Shown piece after piece: positions 35,212-43,695 of a DNA stretch of 64,000 nt. Position 1 is the stretch's first letter. Every line of letters starts with the position of its first letter. The DNA comes from an uncultured Paracoccaceae bacterium (GTDB lineage Bacteria > Pseudomonadota > Alphaproteobacteria > Rhodobacterales > Rhodobacteraceae). The DNA lies in contig CANLSM010000006.1 of NCBI GenBank assembly GCA_947493745.1, positions 62,001 to 126,000 on the forward strand, written 5' to 3'. A program made the translations under genes and the position numbers. Below the pieces are notes generated by a model that was given only the letters and a program-made list of their open reading frames with translations, searched no databases and was not told the DNA's origin.

Positions 35212-35554
35212 GTCGTATCCTCGTAGGTCAGGCGGACAGGGCTTGCGCATTCGACGGAGGCCGCGCCCGCATTCACGTTTCAACTCCAAAAACACCGGAG
35301 GTCTAACTGGTGCCACCTGATACCGCCTGAGGTCTGTCTCCTCCCGTTACTGGCTGGTGTGTTTTCACTTTGAAGCCTGTGACCAAAGTCAAAACATTGC
35401 GTTAACCATGCGAACGCCCCCCTCAGATAATCGCAACACTACTAATAAAGTTTTAAGCATCGCCCGAAGGGGGACACTTCCTTGCGCCTCGGGTCTTGCG
35501 ATTTCCGGTCAGCGCTGGCAGGAGTGTGCGGTGCAGCATAACCAAAGGTGTCCT
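35212..35554. other. divergent intergenic region upstream of the malyl-CoA thioesterase/lyase gene
   Basis: 343 bases without a gene that I can support. It should contain promoters in both directions. It carries ATGCGAA at 35408-35414 and TTGCGA-type words further down, a motif that also appears in front of ccr and ecm. Confidence 0.5.
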
Positions 35555-36412
35555 ATGTCCGACCTGCATCCCTATCGCTCTGTCCTCTATATGCCCGGGT
35601 CCAATCCCCGCGCGCTTGAGAAGGCCAGAACCCTTGCAGCAGATGCCTTGATCCTCGATCTCGAGGATGCCGTGGCACCAGGGGAGAAAGCGCGGGGCCG
35701 CGCGCTGGTTTGCGAGGCGATCCAAACCGGTGGATTCGGTCCGCGCAAGCTCATCGTGCGGATCAACGGCCTGGATACGGAATGGGGTGCCGCCGATCTG
35801 GAGGCTGCCATTGCAGTACGGCCAGACGGCATCCTTGTGCCGAAAGTGTCATCTCGGGCCACGCTTTCGGACGTTGCCGGGCGGATGGCGCATCCGGTGC
35901 CGCTCTGGGCGATGATGGAAACGCCGCTTGGCGTCCTGAATGCAGCCGAGATTGCGTCCACACCGGGGCTGGCGGGATTTGTGCTGGGGACCAATGATCT
36001 GGTGAAGGATCTGGGCGCCGAGCACACGGCTGACCGGACGCCGCTCGTCACCGGCCTCGGCCTCTGTCTCCTCGCAGCGAGGGCGCATGGACTGATCTGC
36101 GTCGATGGGGTGTACAACGCCTATAAGGACACCGATGGCCTGCGCGCAGCCTGCGAACAGGGACGGCAAATGGGCTTTGATGGCAAGACGTTGATCCATC
36201 CCGCTCAGCTTGAAATCGCCAACGAGGTCTTCGCGCCGAGCGCGGCGGATATCGATCTCGCCCGCCGCCAGATCGAGGCTTATGAGGCCGCGATTGCCGC
36301 GGGCGAGGCCGTTGCCGTGGTTGATGGCAGGATCGTCGAAAACCTTCATGTCGAGACTGCCCGCAAGACCCTTGCGCACGCTGATGCAATCGTCAGACTG
36401 GCGCAGAACTGA
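35555..36412 (+). CDS. CoA ester lyase/thioesterase, (3S)-malyl-CoA thioesterase-like (Mcl2)
   Basis: 285 residues from ATG 35555 with AAAGGTG upstream. HpcH/HpaI-citE family: RSVLYMPGSNPRALEKA near 8-24, LILDLEDAV at 34-42 (metal Asp/Glu), RINGLDTEW, PKV, a METPLGVL motif with the metal Glu, and GFDGKTLIHPAQ near the C-terminus. In Rhodobacter the ethylmalonyl-CoA/glyoxylate routes use Mcl1 (lyase) and the shorter Mcl2 (malyl-CoA thioesterase); length and position close to mch favour Mcl2. A general citrate-lyase-beta paralogue is the alternative. Confidence 0.75.
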   Translation: MSDLHPYRSVLYMPGSNPRALEKARTLAADALILDLEDAVAPGEKARGRALVCEAIQTGGFGPRKLIVRINGLDTEWGAADLEAAIAVRPDGILVPKVSSRATLSDVAGRMAHPVPLWAMMETPLGVLNAAEIASTPGLAGFVLGTNDLVKDLGAEHTADRTPLVTGLGLCLLAARAHGLICVDGVYNAYKDTDGLRAACEQGRQMGFDGKTLIHPAQLEIANEVFAPSAADIDLARRQIEAYEAAIAAGEAVAVVDGRIVENLHVETARKTLAHADAIVRLAQN

Positions 36413-36427
36413 AGCGGGAGACGAACC

Positions 36428-36991
36428 ATGACCCTTCTTGTCCTCGGCCTTGCCTTATGGTGGGCAACCCATGTGTTCAAACGCCTGATGCCATCCGCAC
36501 GTGCGGCGATGGCCGCAAAGATGGGCGCGGGTCCGTCCAAGGGTATCGTAGCCCTTCTGGTGCTCGCATCCGTCGTTCTGATGGTTCTGGGCTATCGGGC
36601 CGCTGGCTACTCCGCCGTCTACACCCCGCCCGGTTGGGGGATCCATCTCAACAACCTTCTGATGCTGGTGGCGGTGGCGCTTTTCGGGGCCGGTTCCTCG
36701 AAGGGCAAGGCGCGCAGCCTGTTTCGTCACCCGATGCTCATGGGAATGATCACCTGGGCCTTTTCCCATCTGCTGGTCAATGGAGATCTTGCCTCGCTCG
36801 TTCTCTTTGGAGGGCTGGGTATCTGGGCGATCTTTGCGATCGTGCTGATCAATGCGCGCGAGCCCGCCTGGGTACGCCCTGAGCCGGGTCCGATTGCAGG
36901 CGATATCAAGCTGGCTGTGATTTCGCTTGTGCTCTTCTGCGTGATTGCCTTCGTTCACAACCTTCTCGGCCCCTGGCCTTTTCCGGGATAA
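36428..36991 (+). CDS. nnrU: NnrU family membrane protein
   Basis: 187 residues, about five membrane helices, with WWATHVFKRLMP at the start, HLNNLLMLVAV, and FRHPMLMGMITWAFSHLLVNGD, the NnrU signature containing the conserved His-Pro. NnrU is linked to nitric oxide metabolism in Rhodobacter and is distantly related to isoprenylcysteine methyltransferase-type membrane enzymes. Lies 15 bases after the CoA ester lyase gene. Confidence 0.85.
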   Translation: MTLLVLGLALWWATHVFKRLMPSARAAMAAKMGAGPSKGIVALLVLASVVLMVLGYRAAGYSAVYTPPGWGIHLNNLLMLVAVALFGAGSSKGKARSLFRHPMLMGMITWAFSHLLVNGDLASLVLFGGLGIWAIFAIVLINAREPAWVRPEPGPIAGDIKLAVISLVLFCVIAFVHNLLGPWPFPG

Positions 36992-36996
36992 TTCTC

Positions 36997-37200
36997 ATGC
37001 TCGCATACCGATTGCTCACCGAAGACGATACGTCCGAATTTTGTCACAAGGTCACGGATGCCCTGGCCAAGGGCTGGACGCTTTATGGTGATCCGCAATA
37101 CGCCTTTGATGCGGTTTCCGGCAGGATGCGTTGCGCCCAGGCGGTGACAAAGCGCAGCGACCGGCCCTATTCGCCCGATGTGAAACTGGGCGAGCTATGA
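36997..37200 (+). CDS. DUF1737-type small protein
   Basis: 67 residues. The pattern YRLLTEDDTSEFCHKVTDAL, then KGWTLYGDPQYAFD and MRCAQAVTK matches the DUF1737 family of single-domain proteins, which have no established role. It lies five bases after nnrU and its stop overlaps mch as ATGA, so it is co-translated. Confidence 0.8.
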   Translation: MLAYRLLTEDDTSEFCHKVTDALAKGWTLYGDPQYAFDAVSGRMRCAQAVTKRSDRPYSPDVKLGEL

Positions 37201-38219
37201 GCAAGACAAATCCCGGACGGTTCTTCGAGGACTACCGTCTGGGCGAGACGCTCACCCATGCCGTTCCGCGCACGATCACCAGCGGGGACCGGGCGCTCTA
37301 TCATGCTCTCTATCCCGCGCGCCATGCCCTGCATTCGTCAGACGAATTCGCGCGCGCCTGCGGTCTGCCCGGCAGTCCCATTGACGATCTGGCAGCCTTT
37401 CATGTGGTCTTTGGCAAGACGGTGCCCGATGTCTCGCTGAATGCGGTGGCCAATCTGGGTTACGCGGATGGGCGGTTCCTCGGGCCGGTCTACCCCGGAG
37501 ACACACTGAGCAGCCGTTCAGAGGTGGTCGGACTGAAGCCGAATTCCAACGGCAAGACTGGGATCGTCTGGGTGCGGACCACGGGCCGGAACCAGCGAGG
37601 CGTGCCGGTGCTTGAGTATTGCCGCTGGGTCATGGTCCGGAAGCGTGGCGATGGTGGTTCGGACGAGACCCATGTGCCCGAGCTTCCGTCCTCGGTCACG
37701 CCGGATCGGATCACGATCCCCGAGGGCCTGAGCTTTAAGGTGTACGACTTTGCCGCAGCAGGGGAGACCTACCGGCTGGAGGATTACCGGACCGGCGAGA
37801 TCATTGACCATGTCGATGGTGTCACGCTGGAGGAGGCCGAGCATATGATGGCCACGCGCCTCTGGCAGAACACCGCCAAGGTGCATTTCGATGCGACCAA
37901 CAGGCCCGATGGCAGAAGGCTGATCTATGGTGGCCACATCATCAGCCTGGCGCGTGCGCTCAGCTTTAATGGGCTGGCCAATGCACAGATGATCGTGGCC
38001 ATCAACGGGGGCGCGCATGCCAACCCGGCCTTTGCGGGCGACACGGTTAGGGCCTGGTCCGAAGTGCTTGATCGGGTAGAACTTCGCGACGATGTGGGCG
38101 CCTTGCGCCTGAGGCTTGTCGCGACCAAGGGTGCAGCAGGCGCGTTGCGGGGTGACGACGGCAAATACCTGCCCGAGGTTCTGCTCGACCTCGACTATTG
38201 GGCGCTTTGTCCGCGCTGA
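37197..38219 (+). CDS. mch: mesaconyl-CoA hydratase Mch (MaoC family)
   Basis: 340 residues from ATG 37197, overlapping the small upstream gene. It has the Mch N-terminus NPGRFFEDYRLGETLTHA and two hot-dog (MaoC-like) domains: YPGDTLSSRSEV in the first and NPAFAGDTVRAWSEVLD in the second. Mch hydrates mesaconyl-C1-CoA to beta-methylmalyl-CoA in the ethylmalonyl-CoA pathway. The window also has ecm and ccr, so most of the pathway is here. Confidence 0.9.
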   Translation: MSKTNPGRFFEDYRLGETLTHAVPRTITSGDRALYHALYPARHALHSSDEFARACGLPGSPIDDLAAFHVVFGKTVPDVSLNAVANLGYADGRFLGPVYPGDTLSSRSEVVGLKPNSNGKTGIVWVRTTGRNQRGVPVLEYCRWVMVRKRGDGGSDETHVPELPSSVTPDRITIPEGLSFKVYDFAAAGETYRLEDYRTGEIIDHVDGVTLEEAEHMMATRLWQNTAKVHFDATNRPDGRRLIYGGHIISLARALSFNGLANAQMIVAINGGAHANPAFAGDTVRAWSEVLDRVELRDDVGALRLRLVATKGAAGALRGDDGKYLPEVLLDLDYWALCPR

Positions 38220-38232
38220 CGCCAGCGCTTCA

Positions 38233-38264
38233 CCCAAACCGCCGTATCGGGGTTTTTGGGTTTT
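38233..38264 (+). terminator. possible terminator after mch
   Basis: CCCAAACC pairs with GGTTTTTGGG (two bulged T) around GCCGTATCGG, followed by TTTT. It starts 13 bases after the mch stop. Stem is imperfect. Confidence 0.4.
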
Positions 38265-38292
38265 AGGAAACCGGAACAGCTTTGGTGCAAGA

Positions 38293-38601
38293 ATGCTGAA
38301 AGGACTGGGGTGTTCGATCGGGAATGCGATCTCGCGGATTGCGAAGGAATGCCGCCCCGATCAGAACAACGCGCTGCACAACTGGATTTATGGCGTCGAT
38401 CGCCTGTCGGGAAATGAGGCGCAGGACCGGCGCGTCTTTGCGGAAAAATAGGCCGAGATACGCGCCTACTTTGCCGACAAGCCCGGCAAACTGCGGGAGA
38501 TGGACCTTGCGCGGGGCGACGGGTGGCACGAATTGTTAACCTTCCTTGGGCCAGATCATCTTCCGCCCTTTGCGCATGAGAGCCGCCGGAGACATTTGTG
38601 A
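38293..38601 (+). pseudogene. sulfotransferase-like C-terminal remnant with in-frame stop
   Basis: One reading frame from ATG 38293 to TGA 38599-38601 is open except for a TAG at 38449-38451. The part after the stop reads AEIRAYFADKPGKLREMDLA and ends GDGWHELLTFLGPDHLPPF, the typical C-terminal end of bacterial sulfotransferase-family proteins (RAYF...LLxMDLxxGDGWExLxPFLG). The part before it contains NNALHNWIYGVD. The N-terminal PAPS-binding region is missing. So it looks like a decayed or truncated gene rather than a working one. Confidence 0.55.
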
Positions 38602-38656
38602 TCACAGGAAAAAATGATGTGATCACGTTTCGGTCGGCTCATGTTGTGATGCACAA
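38597..38656. promoter_or_regulatory. three TGTGAT-CACA palindromes upstream of sdhC
   Basis: TGTGATCACA at 38597-38606 is a perfect 10-base palindrome; TGTGATCACG at 38618-38627 repeats nine of its ten bases exactly 21 bases further, that is two helical turns; TTGTGATGCACAA at 38644-38656 is a third related palindrome. They end 99 bases before the sdhC start. The half-site TGTGA resembles Crp/Fnr-superfamily sites, but the spacing is shorter than TGTGA-N6-TCACA. Confidence 0.6.
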
Positions 38657-38754
38657 AAAGGGGTGGGAACTCGGCCCGTTCTGGTCTAGATTTTCGACAA
38701 TCTTGCCAGACGCGCCGCCAGAACGCCGCGCACCAGCGCAATGAAGAGGGTAAC

Positions 38755-39150
38755 ATGGCTGACGTAAATCGCGGCAACAGACCGCTTTCCCCGCATCTGA
38801 CAATCTACCGACCGCAGATCAACTCGATGATGTCGATCCTGCACCGGATCACCGGGGTGGGAATGAGCCTTGCCTTCTTTCTCATCGTCTGGTGGCTGCT
38901 GGCGGCCTCAACCGGCGAGGAATACTTTGACACCGCAAACTGGGTTCTGACCTCCTGGATCGGTATTCTCATTCTGGTCGGCTCGTGCTTTGCGCTCTGG
39001 TACCATTTCTGCAACGGTATCCGGCACCTGATCTGGGACACCGGGCGCGGGCTGGAGATCGAGCAGGTCAAGAAATCCGGTGTGGTGACCTTCGGCATTG
39101 CGGGGTTTCTGACACTTCTGACCATCGTCGTCGCTGTCCGGGGGGCTTGA
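38755..39150 (+). CDS. sdhC: succinate dehydrogenase cytochrome b556 subunit SdhC
   Basis: 131 residues. RPLSPHLTIYRPQINSMMSILHR is the classic SdhC start, with three membrane helices and HFCNGIRHLIWD carrying the haem histidine. Anchors SdhAB in the membrane and binds ubiquinone. First gene of the sdh operon; three palindromes lie upstream. Confidence 0.95.
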   Translation: MADVNRGNRPLSPHLTIYRPQINSMMSILHRITGVGMSLAFFLIVWWLLAASTGEEYFDTANWVLTSWIGILILVGSCFALWYHFCNGIRHLIWDTGRGLEIEQVKKSGVVTFGIAGFLTLLTIVVAVRGA

Positions 39151-39153
39151 GGC

Positions 39154-39534
39154 ATGCAGTTTCAGACCGATCGAAATCGTGTTCAGGGTCTCGGCTCCGC
39201 CAAGGAAGGCGTCGGCCATTGGTGGACAACGCGCATCACATCTGTGGCGCTGGTGCCTCTGACGCTGCTTTTCATCTTCCCGTTCGTGAACACGCTGGGC
39301 GGTGGGTATGAGGCGGTCTTCGACACCTATGGCCACCCGCTGAACGCCATCATCGCCATTCTGTTCATCGGCGTCTCGGCCCATCACCTCATGCAAGGTG
39401 TGCAGGTCGTGATCGAGGACTATGTTCCCAACAAGGGTATCCGTACGGGTGCGCTTCTCGCCAATACACTGATCTGCTGGGCGCTTGGCCTGACCGGCGT
39501 TTTCGCCATTGCCAAGATCGCTTTCACTGCCTGA
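39154..39534 (+). CDS. sdhD: succinate dehydrogenase membrane anchor SdhD
   Basis: 126 residues, three membrane helices; VQGLGSAKEGVGHWWTTRIT and GVSAHHLMQGVQVVIEDY are typical alphaproteobacterial SdhD motifs. Follows sdhC by three bases. Confidence 0.93.
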   Translation: MQFQTDRNRVQGLGSAKEGVGHWWTTRITSVALVPLTLLFIFPFVNTLGGGYEAVFDTYGHPLNAIIAILFIGVSAHHLMQGVQVVIEDYVPNKGIRTGALLANTLICWALGLTGVFAIAKIAFTA

Positions 39535-39546
39535 CCGGAGACGCAC

Positions 39547-41355
39547 ATGTCTGCATATGAGTATATCGACCACACCTATGATGTCGTGGTCATCGGGGCT
39601 GGCGGATCGGGTCTGCGCGCGACACTCGGCATGGCCGAGCAGGGGCTGAAGACGGCATGTGTCACGAAGGTCTTTCCGACCCGCTCTCACACGGTTGCTG
39701 CCCAGGGCGGGATTGCGGCCTCGCTCTCGAACATGGGTCCCGACCACTGGCAATGGCATCTCTATGATACGGTCAAGGGCTCGGACTGGCTGGGCGACAC
39801 GGACGCCATGGAATATCTCGCCCGCGAGGCCCCCAAGGCGGTCTATGAGCTGGAGCATTACGGCGTGCCGTTTTCCCGCACCGAGGATGGCCGCATCTAC
39901 CAGCGCCCCTTCGGCGGCCACACGACCGAGTTCGGCGAAGGCCCGCCGGTGCAGCGCACTTGTGCTGCGGCCGACCGGACAGGCCATGCGATCCTGCACA
40001 CGCTCTATGGGCAGAGCCTGAAGAACAATGCGGAATTCTTCATCGAATATTTTGCGCTTGATCTGATCTTCACCGAAGACGGGGAATGTCAGGGCGTGCT
40101 GGCCTGGAAACTCGATGACGGGACGATCCACCGCTTCAGTGCCAAGATGGTCGTGCTGGCGACCGGCGGCTATGGACGGGCGTATTTCTCGGCCACTTCC
40201 GCCCATACCTGTACCGGTGATGGCGGCGGCATGGTCGCCCGTCAGGGTCTGACCCTGCAGGACATGGAGTTCGTGCAATTCCATCCGACCGGTATCTACG
40301 GCGCAGGCGTTCTGATCACCGAGGGCGCGCGCGGCGAGGGCGGGTATCTGACCAACTCCGAAGGCGAGCGGTTCATGGAACGTTATGCGCCCACCTACAA
40401 GGACCTCGCCTCACGCGATGTGGTCTCGCGCTGCATGACGCTGGAGATCCGCGAGGGAAGGGGCGTGGGCGAGGGCAAGGATCATATCCATCTGCATCTT
40501 GACCATCTGCCCAAGGAAGCGCTGGCAGAGCGGTTGCCCGGCATCACCGAGAGCGCGCGTATCTTCGCCGGTGTCGATGTCACCCGCGAGCCGATCCCGG
40601 TGCTGCCGACTGTCCACTACAATATGGGTGGCGTTCCGACGAATTACTGGGGTGAGGTTCTGAACCCCACCAAGAAAGACCATGATGCCATTCAGCCGGG
40701 TCTGATGGCAGTGGGGGAGGCCGGTTGCGCCTCCGTCCACGGGGCCAATCGTCTGGGATCAAATTCGCTCATCGACCTTGTGGTGTTTGGCCGCGCCGCT
40801 GCGATCAAGGCGGGCAAGGTTGTGGATCCGGAGACGAGCAACCGCCCCCTCAACGAAGCCTCGGTCGAGAAATCCATGGCGCGTTTCGATGCGTTCCGCC
40901 ATGCCGATGGTGCGATGCCGACATCCGAGCTGCGCCTGACCATGCAACGCACGATGCAGGCCGACGCCGCCGTTTTCCGCACAGACAAGACGCTGAAAGA
41001 GGGCGTTCAGAAGATGGCGGATGTGGCGAAGGGGATGCATGATATCAAGGTCTCGGACCGCTCGATGATCTGGAACACCGACCTCATGGAAACGCTGGAA
41101 CTTGCCAATCTGATGCCGAACGCGCTGGCCACCGTGGTCTCGGCTGAGGCGCGCAAGGAGAGCCGTGGTGCCCACGCGCAGGAGGATCACCCGGATCGCG
41201 ACGACAAATCATGGCGCAAGCACACGCTGGCGCTGGTGGATGACACAGACAAGGTGACACTGAGCTATCGGGACGTGCATCTTGACCCGCTCACCTCACA
41301 TGACGAAGGTGGGATTGATTTGAAGAAAATCGCGCCGAAGGCGCGCGTATACTGA
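39547..41355 (+). CDS. sdhA: succinate dehydrogenase flavoprotein subunit SdhA
   Basis: 602 residues. FAD loop GAGGSGLRA, the covalent-flavin motif [10 protein letters not shown], substrate residues in HPTGIYG and RGEGG, and [19 protein letters not shown] near 400. Oxidises succinate to fumarate. Follows sdhD by 12 bases; normally sdhB would follow directly, but here three other genes intervene. Confidence 0.97.
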   Translation: MSAYEYIDHTYDVVVIGAGGSGLRATLGMAEQGLKTACVTKVFPTRSHTVAAQGGIAASLSNMGPDHWQWHLYDTVKGSDWLGDTDAMEYLAREAPKAVYELEHYGVPFSRTEDGRIYQRPFGGHTTEFGEGPPVQRTCAAADRTGHAILHTLYGQSLKNNAEFFIEYFALDLIFTEDGECQGVLAWKLDDGTIHRFSAKMVVLATGGYGRAYFSATSAHTCTGDGGGMVARQGLTLQDMEFVQFHPTGIYGAGVLITEGARGEGGYLTNSEGERFMERYAPTYKDLASRDVVSRCMTLEIREGRGVGEGKDHIHLHLDHLPKEALAERLPGITESARIFAGVDVTREPIPVLPTVHYNMGGVPTNYWGEVLNPTKKDHDAIQPGLMAVGEAGCASVHGANRLGSNSLIDLVVFGRAAAIKAGKVVDPETSNRPLNEASVEKSMARFDAFRHADGAMPTSELRLTMQRTMQADAAVFRTDKTLKEGVQKMADVAKGMHDIKVSDRSMIWNTDLMETLELANLMPNALATVVSAEARKESRGAHAQEDHPDRDDKSWRKHTLALVDDTDKVTLSYRDVHLDPLTSHDEGGIDLKKIAPKARVY

Positions 41356-41366
41356 GGGGAAATTCA

Positions 41367-41606
41367 ATGCTTTATCGTTTCGCGATCGTCTCTGTTGCTC
41401 TGGCCGCCCTGGCGGGCTGCGATGCACCGACCGGCCAAGGGTCCGGCAATGCCGGCTCGTCGGCGGCAACGGCGGAACTGGCACCGCCTGCGGGTCTGAG
41501 CCGGGATGATCTGGCGGTATGGAATTCGATGTCGGACGCGGCCAAGGCTGACGCTCTGGCGTTCATTGCGGATGGTGGGACATTCCGCGAGTTCTACGCA
41601 TTGTAG
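41367..41606 (+). CDS. small lipoprotein inside the sdh operon
   Basis: 79 residues. A lipoprotein signal ends LAALAGC (Cys18), then a Ser/Ala/Gly-rich linker and a C-terminal motif from W52 to T72: WNSMSDAAKADALAFIADGG. The same motif is at the C-terminus of the next gene. Start ATG follows GAGGGGAAA. Lies 11 bases after sdhA. Function unknown. Confidence 0.8.
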   Translation: MLYRFAIVSVALAALAGCDAPTGQGSGNAGSSAATAELAPPAGLSRDDLAVWNSMSDAAKADALAFIADGGTFREFYAL

Positions 41607-41630
41607 AACAAAAAAAGAGGTGGTGAGACC

Positions 41631-42038
41631 ATGACGAGAATAACTGCACTTGGACTTGTGTCGCTTGTGCTTGCGGGCTGCTCGCAGCCCGAGGTTCTGC
41701 CGACATTCAAATCTGAGAGGGAAAAGGCCTGTTACCTGAAGGCGCGCGATGCCAATACCGATCCGAACACGCAGCTGCGCCGGATCGAGGACGGCTTCGT
41801 TCTGACCAAACTCAATCAGGGCTTTCTGGTCTCAACCGAGCGCTCCGGCGTCTTTGATGCCTGCATGGCAGGCTCGGACACGTCGGCACCCAATGCATTG
41901 TCCGACAGTGGCACACTGACCTTCACCGCGAAGGAGCAGAACATCTGGGACAGCCTGTCCGATGCCGAGAAGGCTGAAGCCTTTGCGTTCATTCGTGGTG
42001 GCGGAACGCTTACTCAGTGGGCTGCGGCGAACGGATAA
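41631..42038 (+). CDS. second lipoprotein inside the sdh operon
   Basis: 135 residues from ATG 41631 with AGAGGTGG upstream. Lipobox LVLAGC (Cys17). The middle region has KACYLKARDA and FDACMAG, which may form a disulfide. The C-terminus (W106-T126) reads WDSLSDAEKAEAFAFIRGGG, closely matching the preceding 79-residue lipoprotein. The pair probably arose by duplication of the C-terminal motif. Function unknown. Confidence 0.8.
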   Translation: MTRITALGLVSLVLAGCSQPEVLPTFKSEREKACYLKARDANTDPNTQLRRIEDGFVLTKLNQGFLVSTERSGVFDACMAGSDTSAPNALSDSGTLTFTAKEQNIWDSLSDAEKAEAFAFIRGGGTLTQWAAANG

Positions 42039-42047
42039 CGACAGTCC

Positions 42048-42857
42048 ATGGCACTCAACGAGCAGGAAACGGATGTCATCCGGCAGGTCTACGCGATGTC
42101 CCGCAACAGACCGCGGGTCAAGCGGCTGCTTGCCAAACTTGCGCCTGAACAGGATGAGGTTCAGATCGGCAAGCATCGCATGATGCTCTACCCGCGTGAG
42201 AACGTTACCGACCGCAACTTGTGGTTTGAACGGATTTCACCTGAGCAGGCGTCGCTTGAACGACTTTGTGCCGAGGTCGCCAACCGTAAGGTCCTGATCC
42301 TTGATATCGGTGCCAATTGCGGAAGCTTCACGTTGCCGCTTGTCGAGGCGGCCGGAGCGTCATCGCGTGTTCTCGCATTTGAGCCCAACCCGGTGATGCA
42401 CGAGCGTTTGGTCACAAACCTGAAGATCAACGATCTCGCAAACCATGTTGAAGTCCACAAAGTCGCGCTCGGAGCCGAGGAGGGGTCGGGTCAGTTGTCG
42501 ATGGTTGCGGAAGGCAATTACGGTCAGGCCACCATGCGGGACACGGCGAGGGGCCGCAAAGTGTCTGTGCCGATAAAACCGCTGTCGGATTTTCTGGGAT
42601 CTGCGGCGGACTTTGACCGGGTGGTCCTGAAGATTGATGTCGAGGGCTATGAGGATCGGGTTTTCGGCGGGTTTTTCAAGCCCGAAAACCGATCGATTTT
42701 CCCCGATGTTATCCTCATGGAAACCGAGCACAGGAAACAATGGTCCACTGATCTCTGCGGAATGCTGGAAGGTCTGGGATACAGCCCCACTTTTGAGGGG
42801 GACGGGAATACGCTTTATGTTTTGGAAGCGGATGGAAACAAGGACGATGTTGCGTGA
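42048..42857 (+). CDS. FkbM-family SAM-dependent methyltransferase
   Basis: 269 residues. SAM-binding motif ILDIGANCGSFTLPL near 84-98, AFEPNPVMHERL with the acidic ribose contact, and VVLKIDVEGYEDRVFGGF, the FkbM hallmark (KIDVEGxE). FkbM proteins O-methylate sugars or other hydroxyls. It lies between the lipoproteins and sdhB, in the same direction with short gaps, and is followed downstream by a glycosyltransferase, which may point to surface-glycan modification. Confidence 0.88.
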   Translation: MALNEQETDVIRQVYAMSRNRPRVKRLLAKLAPEQDEVQIGKHRMMLYPRENVTDRNLWFERISPEQASLERLCAEVANRKVLILDIGANCGSFTLPLVEAAGASSRVLAFEPNPVMHERLVTNLKINDLANHVEVHKVALGAEEGSGQLSMVAEGNYGQATMRDTARGRKVSVPIKPLSDFLGSAADFDRVVLKIDVEGYEDRVFGGFFKPENRSIFPDVILMETEHRKQWSTDLCGMLEGLGYSPTFEGDGNTLYVLEADGNKDDVA

Positions 42858-42893
42858 GAGACCTTCACGCTGTGTCAGAATGAAGGTGGCAAG

Positions 42894-43673
42894 ATGGTAG
42901 AACTCGCACTCCCAAAGAACTCGCGCATCACGGTGGGCAAGACCTGGCCAAAGCCCGAGGGGGCCACCAATGTGCGGGCATTCAAGATCTATCGCTGGGA
43001 TCCGGATTCAGGCGAGACGCCGCGTCTGGATACCTATCACGTCGATCTCGACAAATGCGGGCCGATGATCCTGGACGCGCTGATCAAGATCAAGAACGAG
43101 ATTGATCCGACGCTGACCTTCCGGCGTTCCTGCCGAGAGGGGATATGCGGATCCTGCGCGATGAATATTGACGGGATCAACACGCTGGCCTGCATCTATG
43201 GCCTTGATGAGGTGCAGGGCGATGTGAAGATCTATCCGCTGCCGCATATGCCTGTCGTCAAGGATCTGGTGCCGGATCTGACGCATTTCTATGCGCAGCA
43301 TGCCTCCATCATGCCGTGGCTGGAGACCAAGACCAACCGACCCGCCAAGGAATGGAAGCAGTCGATCGAGGATCGCAAGAAGCTTGACGGGCTTTATGAA
43401 TGCGTCATGTGCGCATCCTGCTCGACCTCCTGTCCCAGCTACTGGTGGAATGGCGATCGCTACCTCGGCCCGGCGGCCCTGCTGCATGCCTATCGCTGGA
43501 TCATCGACAGCCGTGACGAGGCGACGGGGGAGCGTCTGGACGAGTTGGAAGATCCCTTCAAGCTCTACCGGTGCCACACCATCATGAACTGCACCCGCAC
43601 CTGCCCCAAAGGCCTGAACCCGGCCAAGGCTATTGCGGAACTCAAGAAGATGATGGTTGAGCGGCGGCTTTGA
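42894..43673 (+). CDS. sdhB: succinate dehydrogenase iron-sulfur subunit SdhB
   Basis: 259 residues. The 2Fe-2S site [15 protein letters not shown] and C at 199-type position (TLACIY), then 4Fe-4S and 3Fe-4S sites [16 protein letters not shown] and [17 protein letters not shown]. It is separated from sdhA by about 1.5 kb of other genes on the same strand, but is still probably co-transcribed. Confidence 0.97.
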   Translation: MVELALPKNSRITVGKTWPKPEGATNVRAFKIYRWDPDSGETPRLDTYHVDLDKCGPMILDALIKIKNEIDPTLTFRRSCREGICGSCAMNIDGINTLACIYGLDEVQGDVKIYPLPHMPVVKDLVPDLTHFYAQHASIMPWLETKTNRPAKEWKQSIEDRKKLDGLYECVMCASCSTSCPSYWWNGDRYLGPAALLHAYRWIIDSRDEATGERLDELEDPFKLYRCHTIMNCTRTCPKGLNPAKAIAELKKMMVERRL

Positions 43674-43695
43674 GGCGACAGACGACCCCAGACAC

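Noticed and set aside
38449-38451. In-frame TAG as a possible pyrrolysine or readthrough codon
   Set aside because: The gene is also truncated at the N-terminus and there is no sign of pyrrolysine machinery; decay is simpler.
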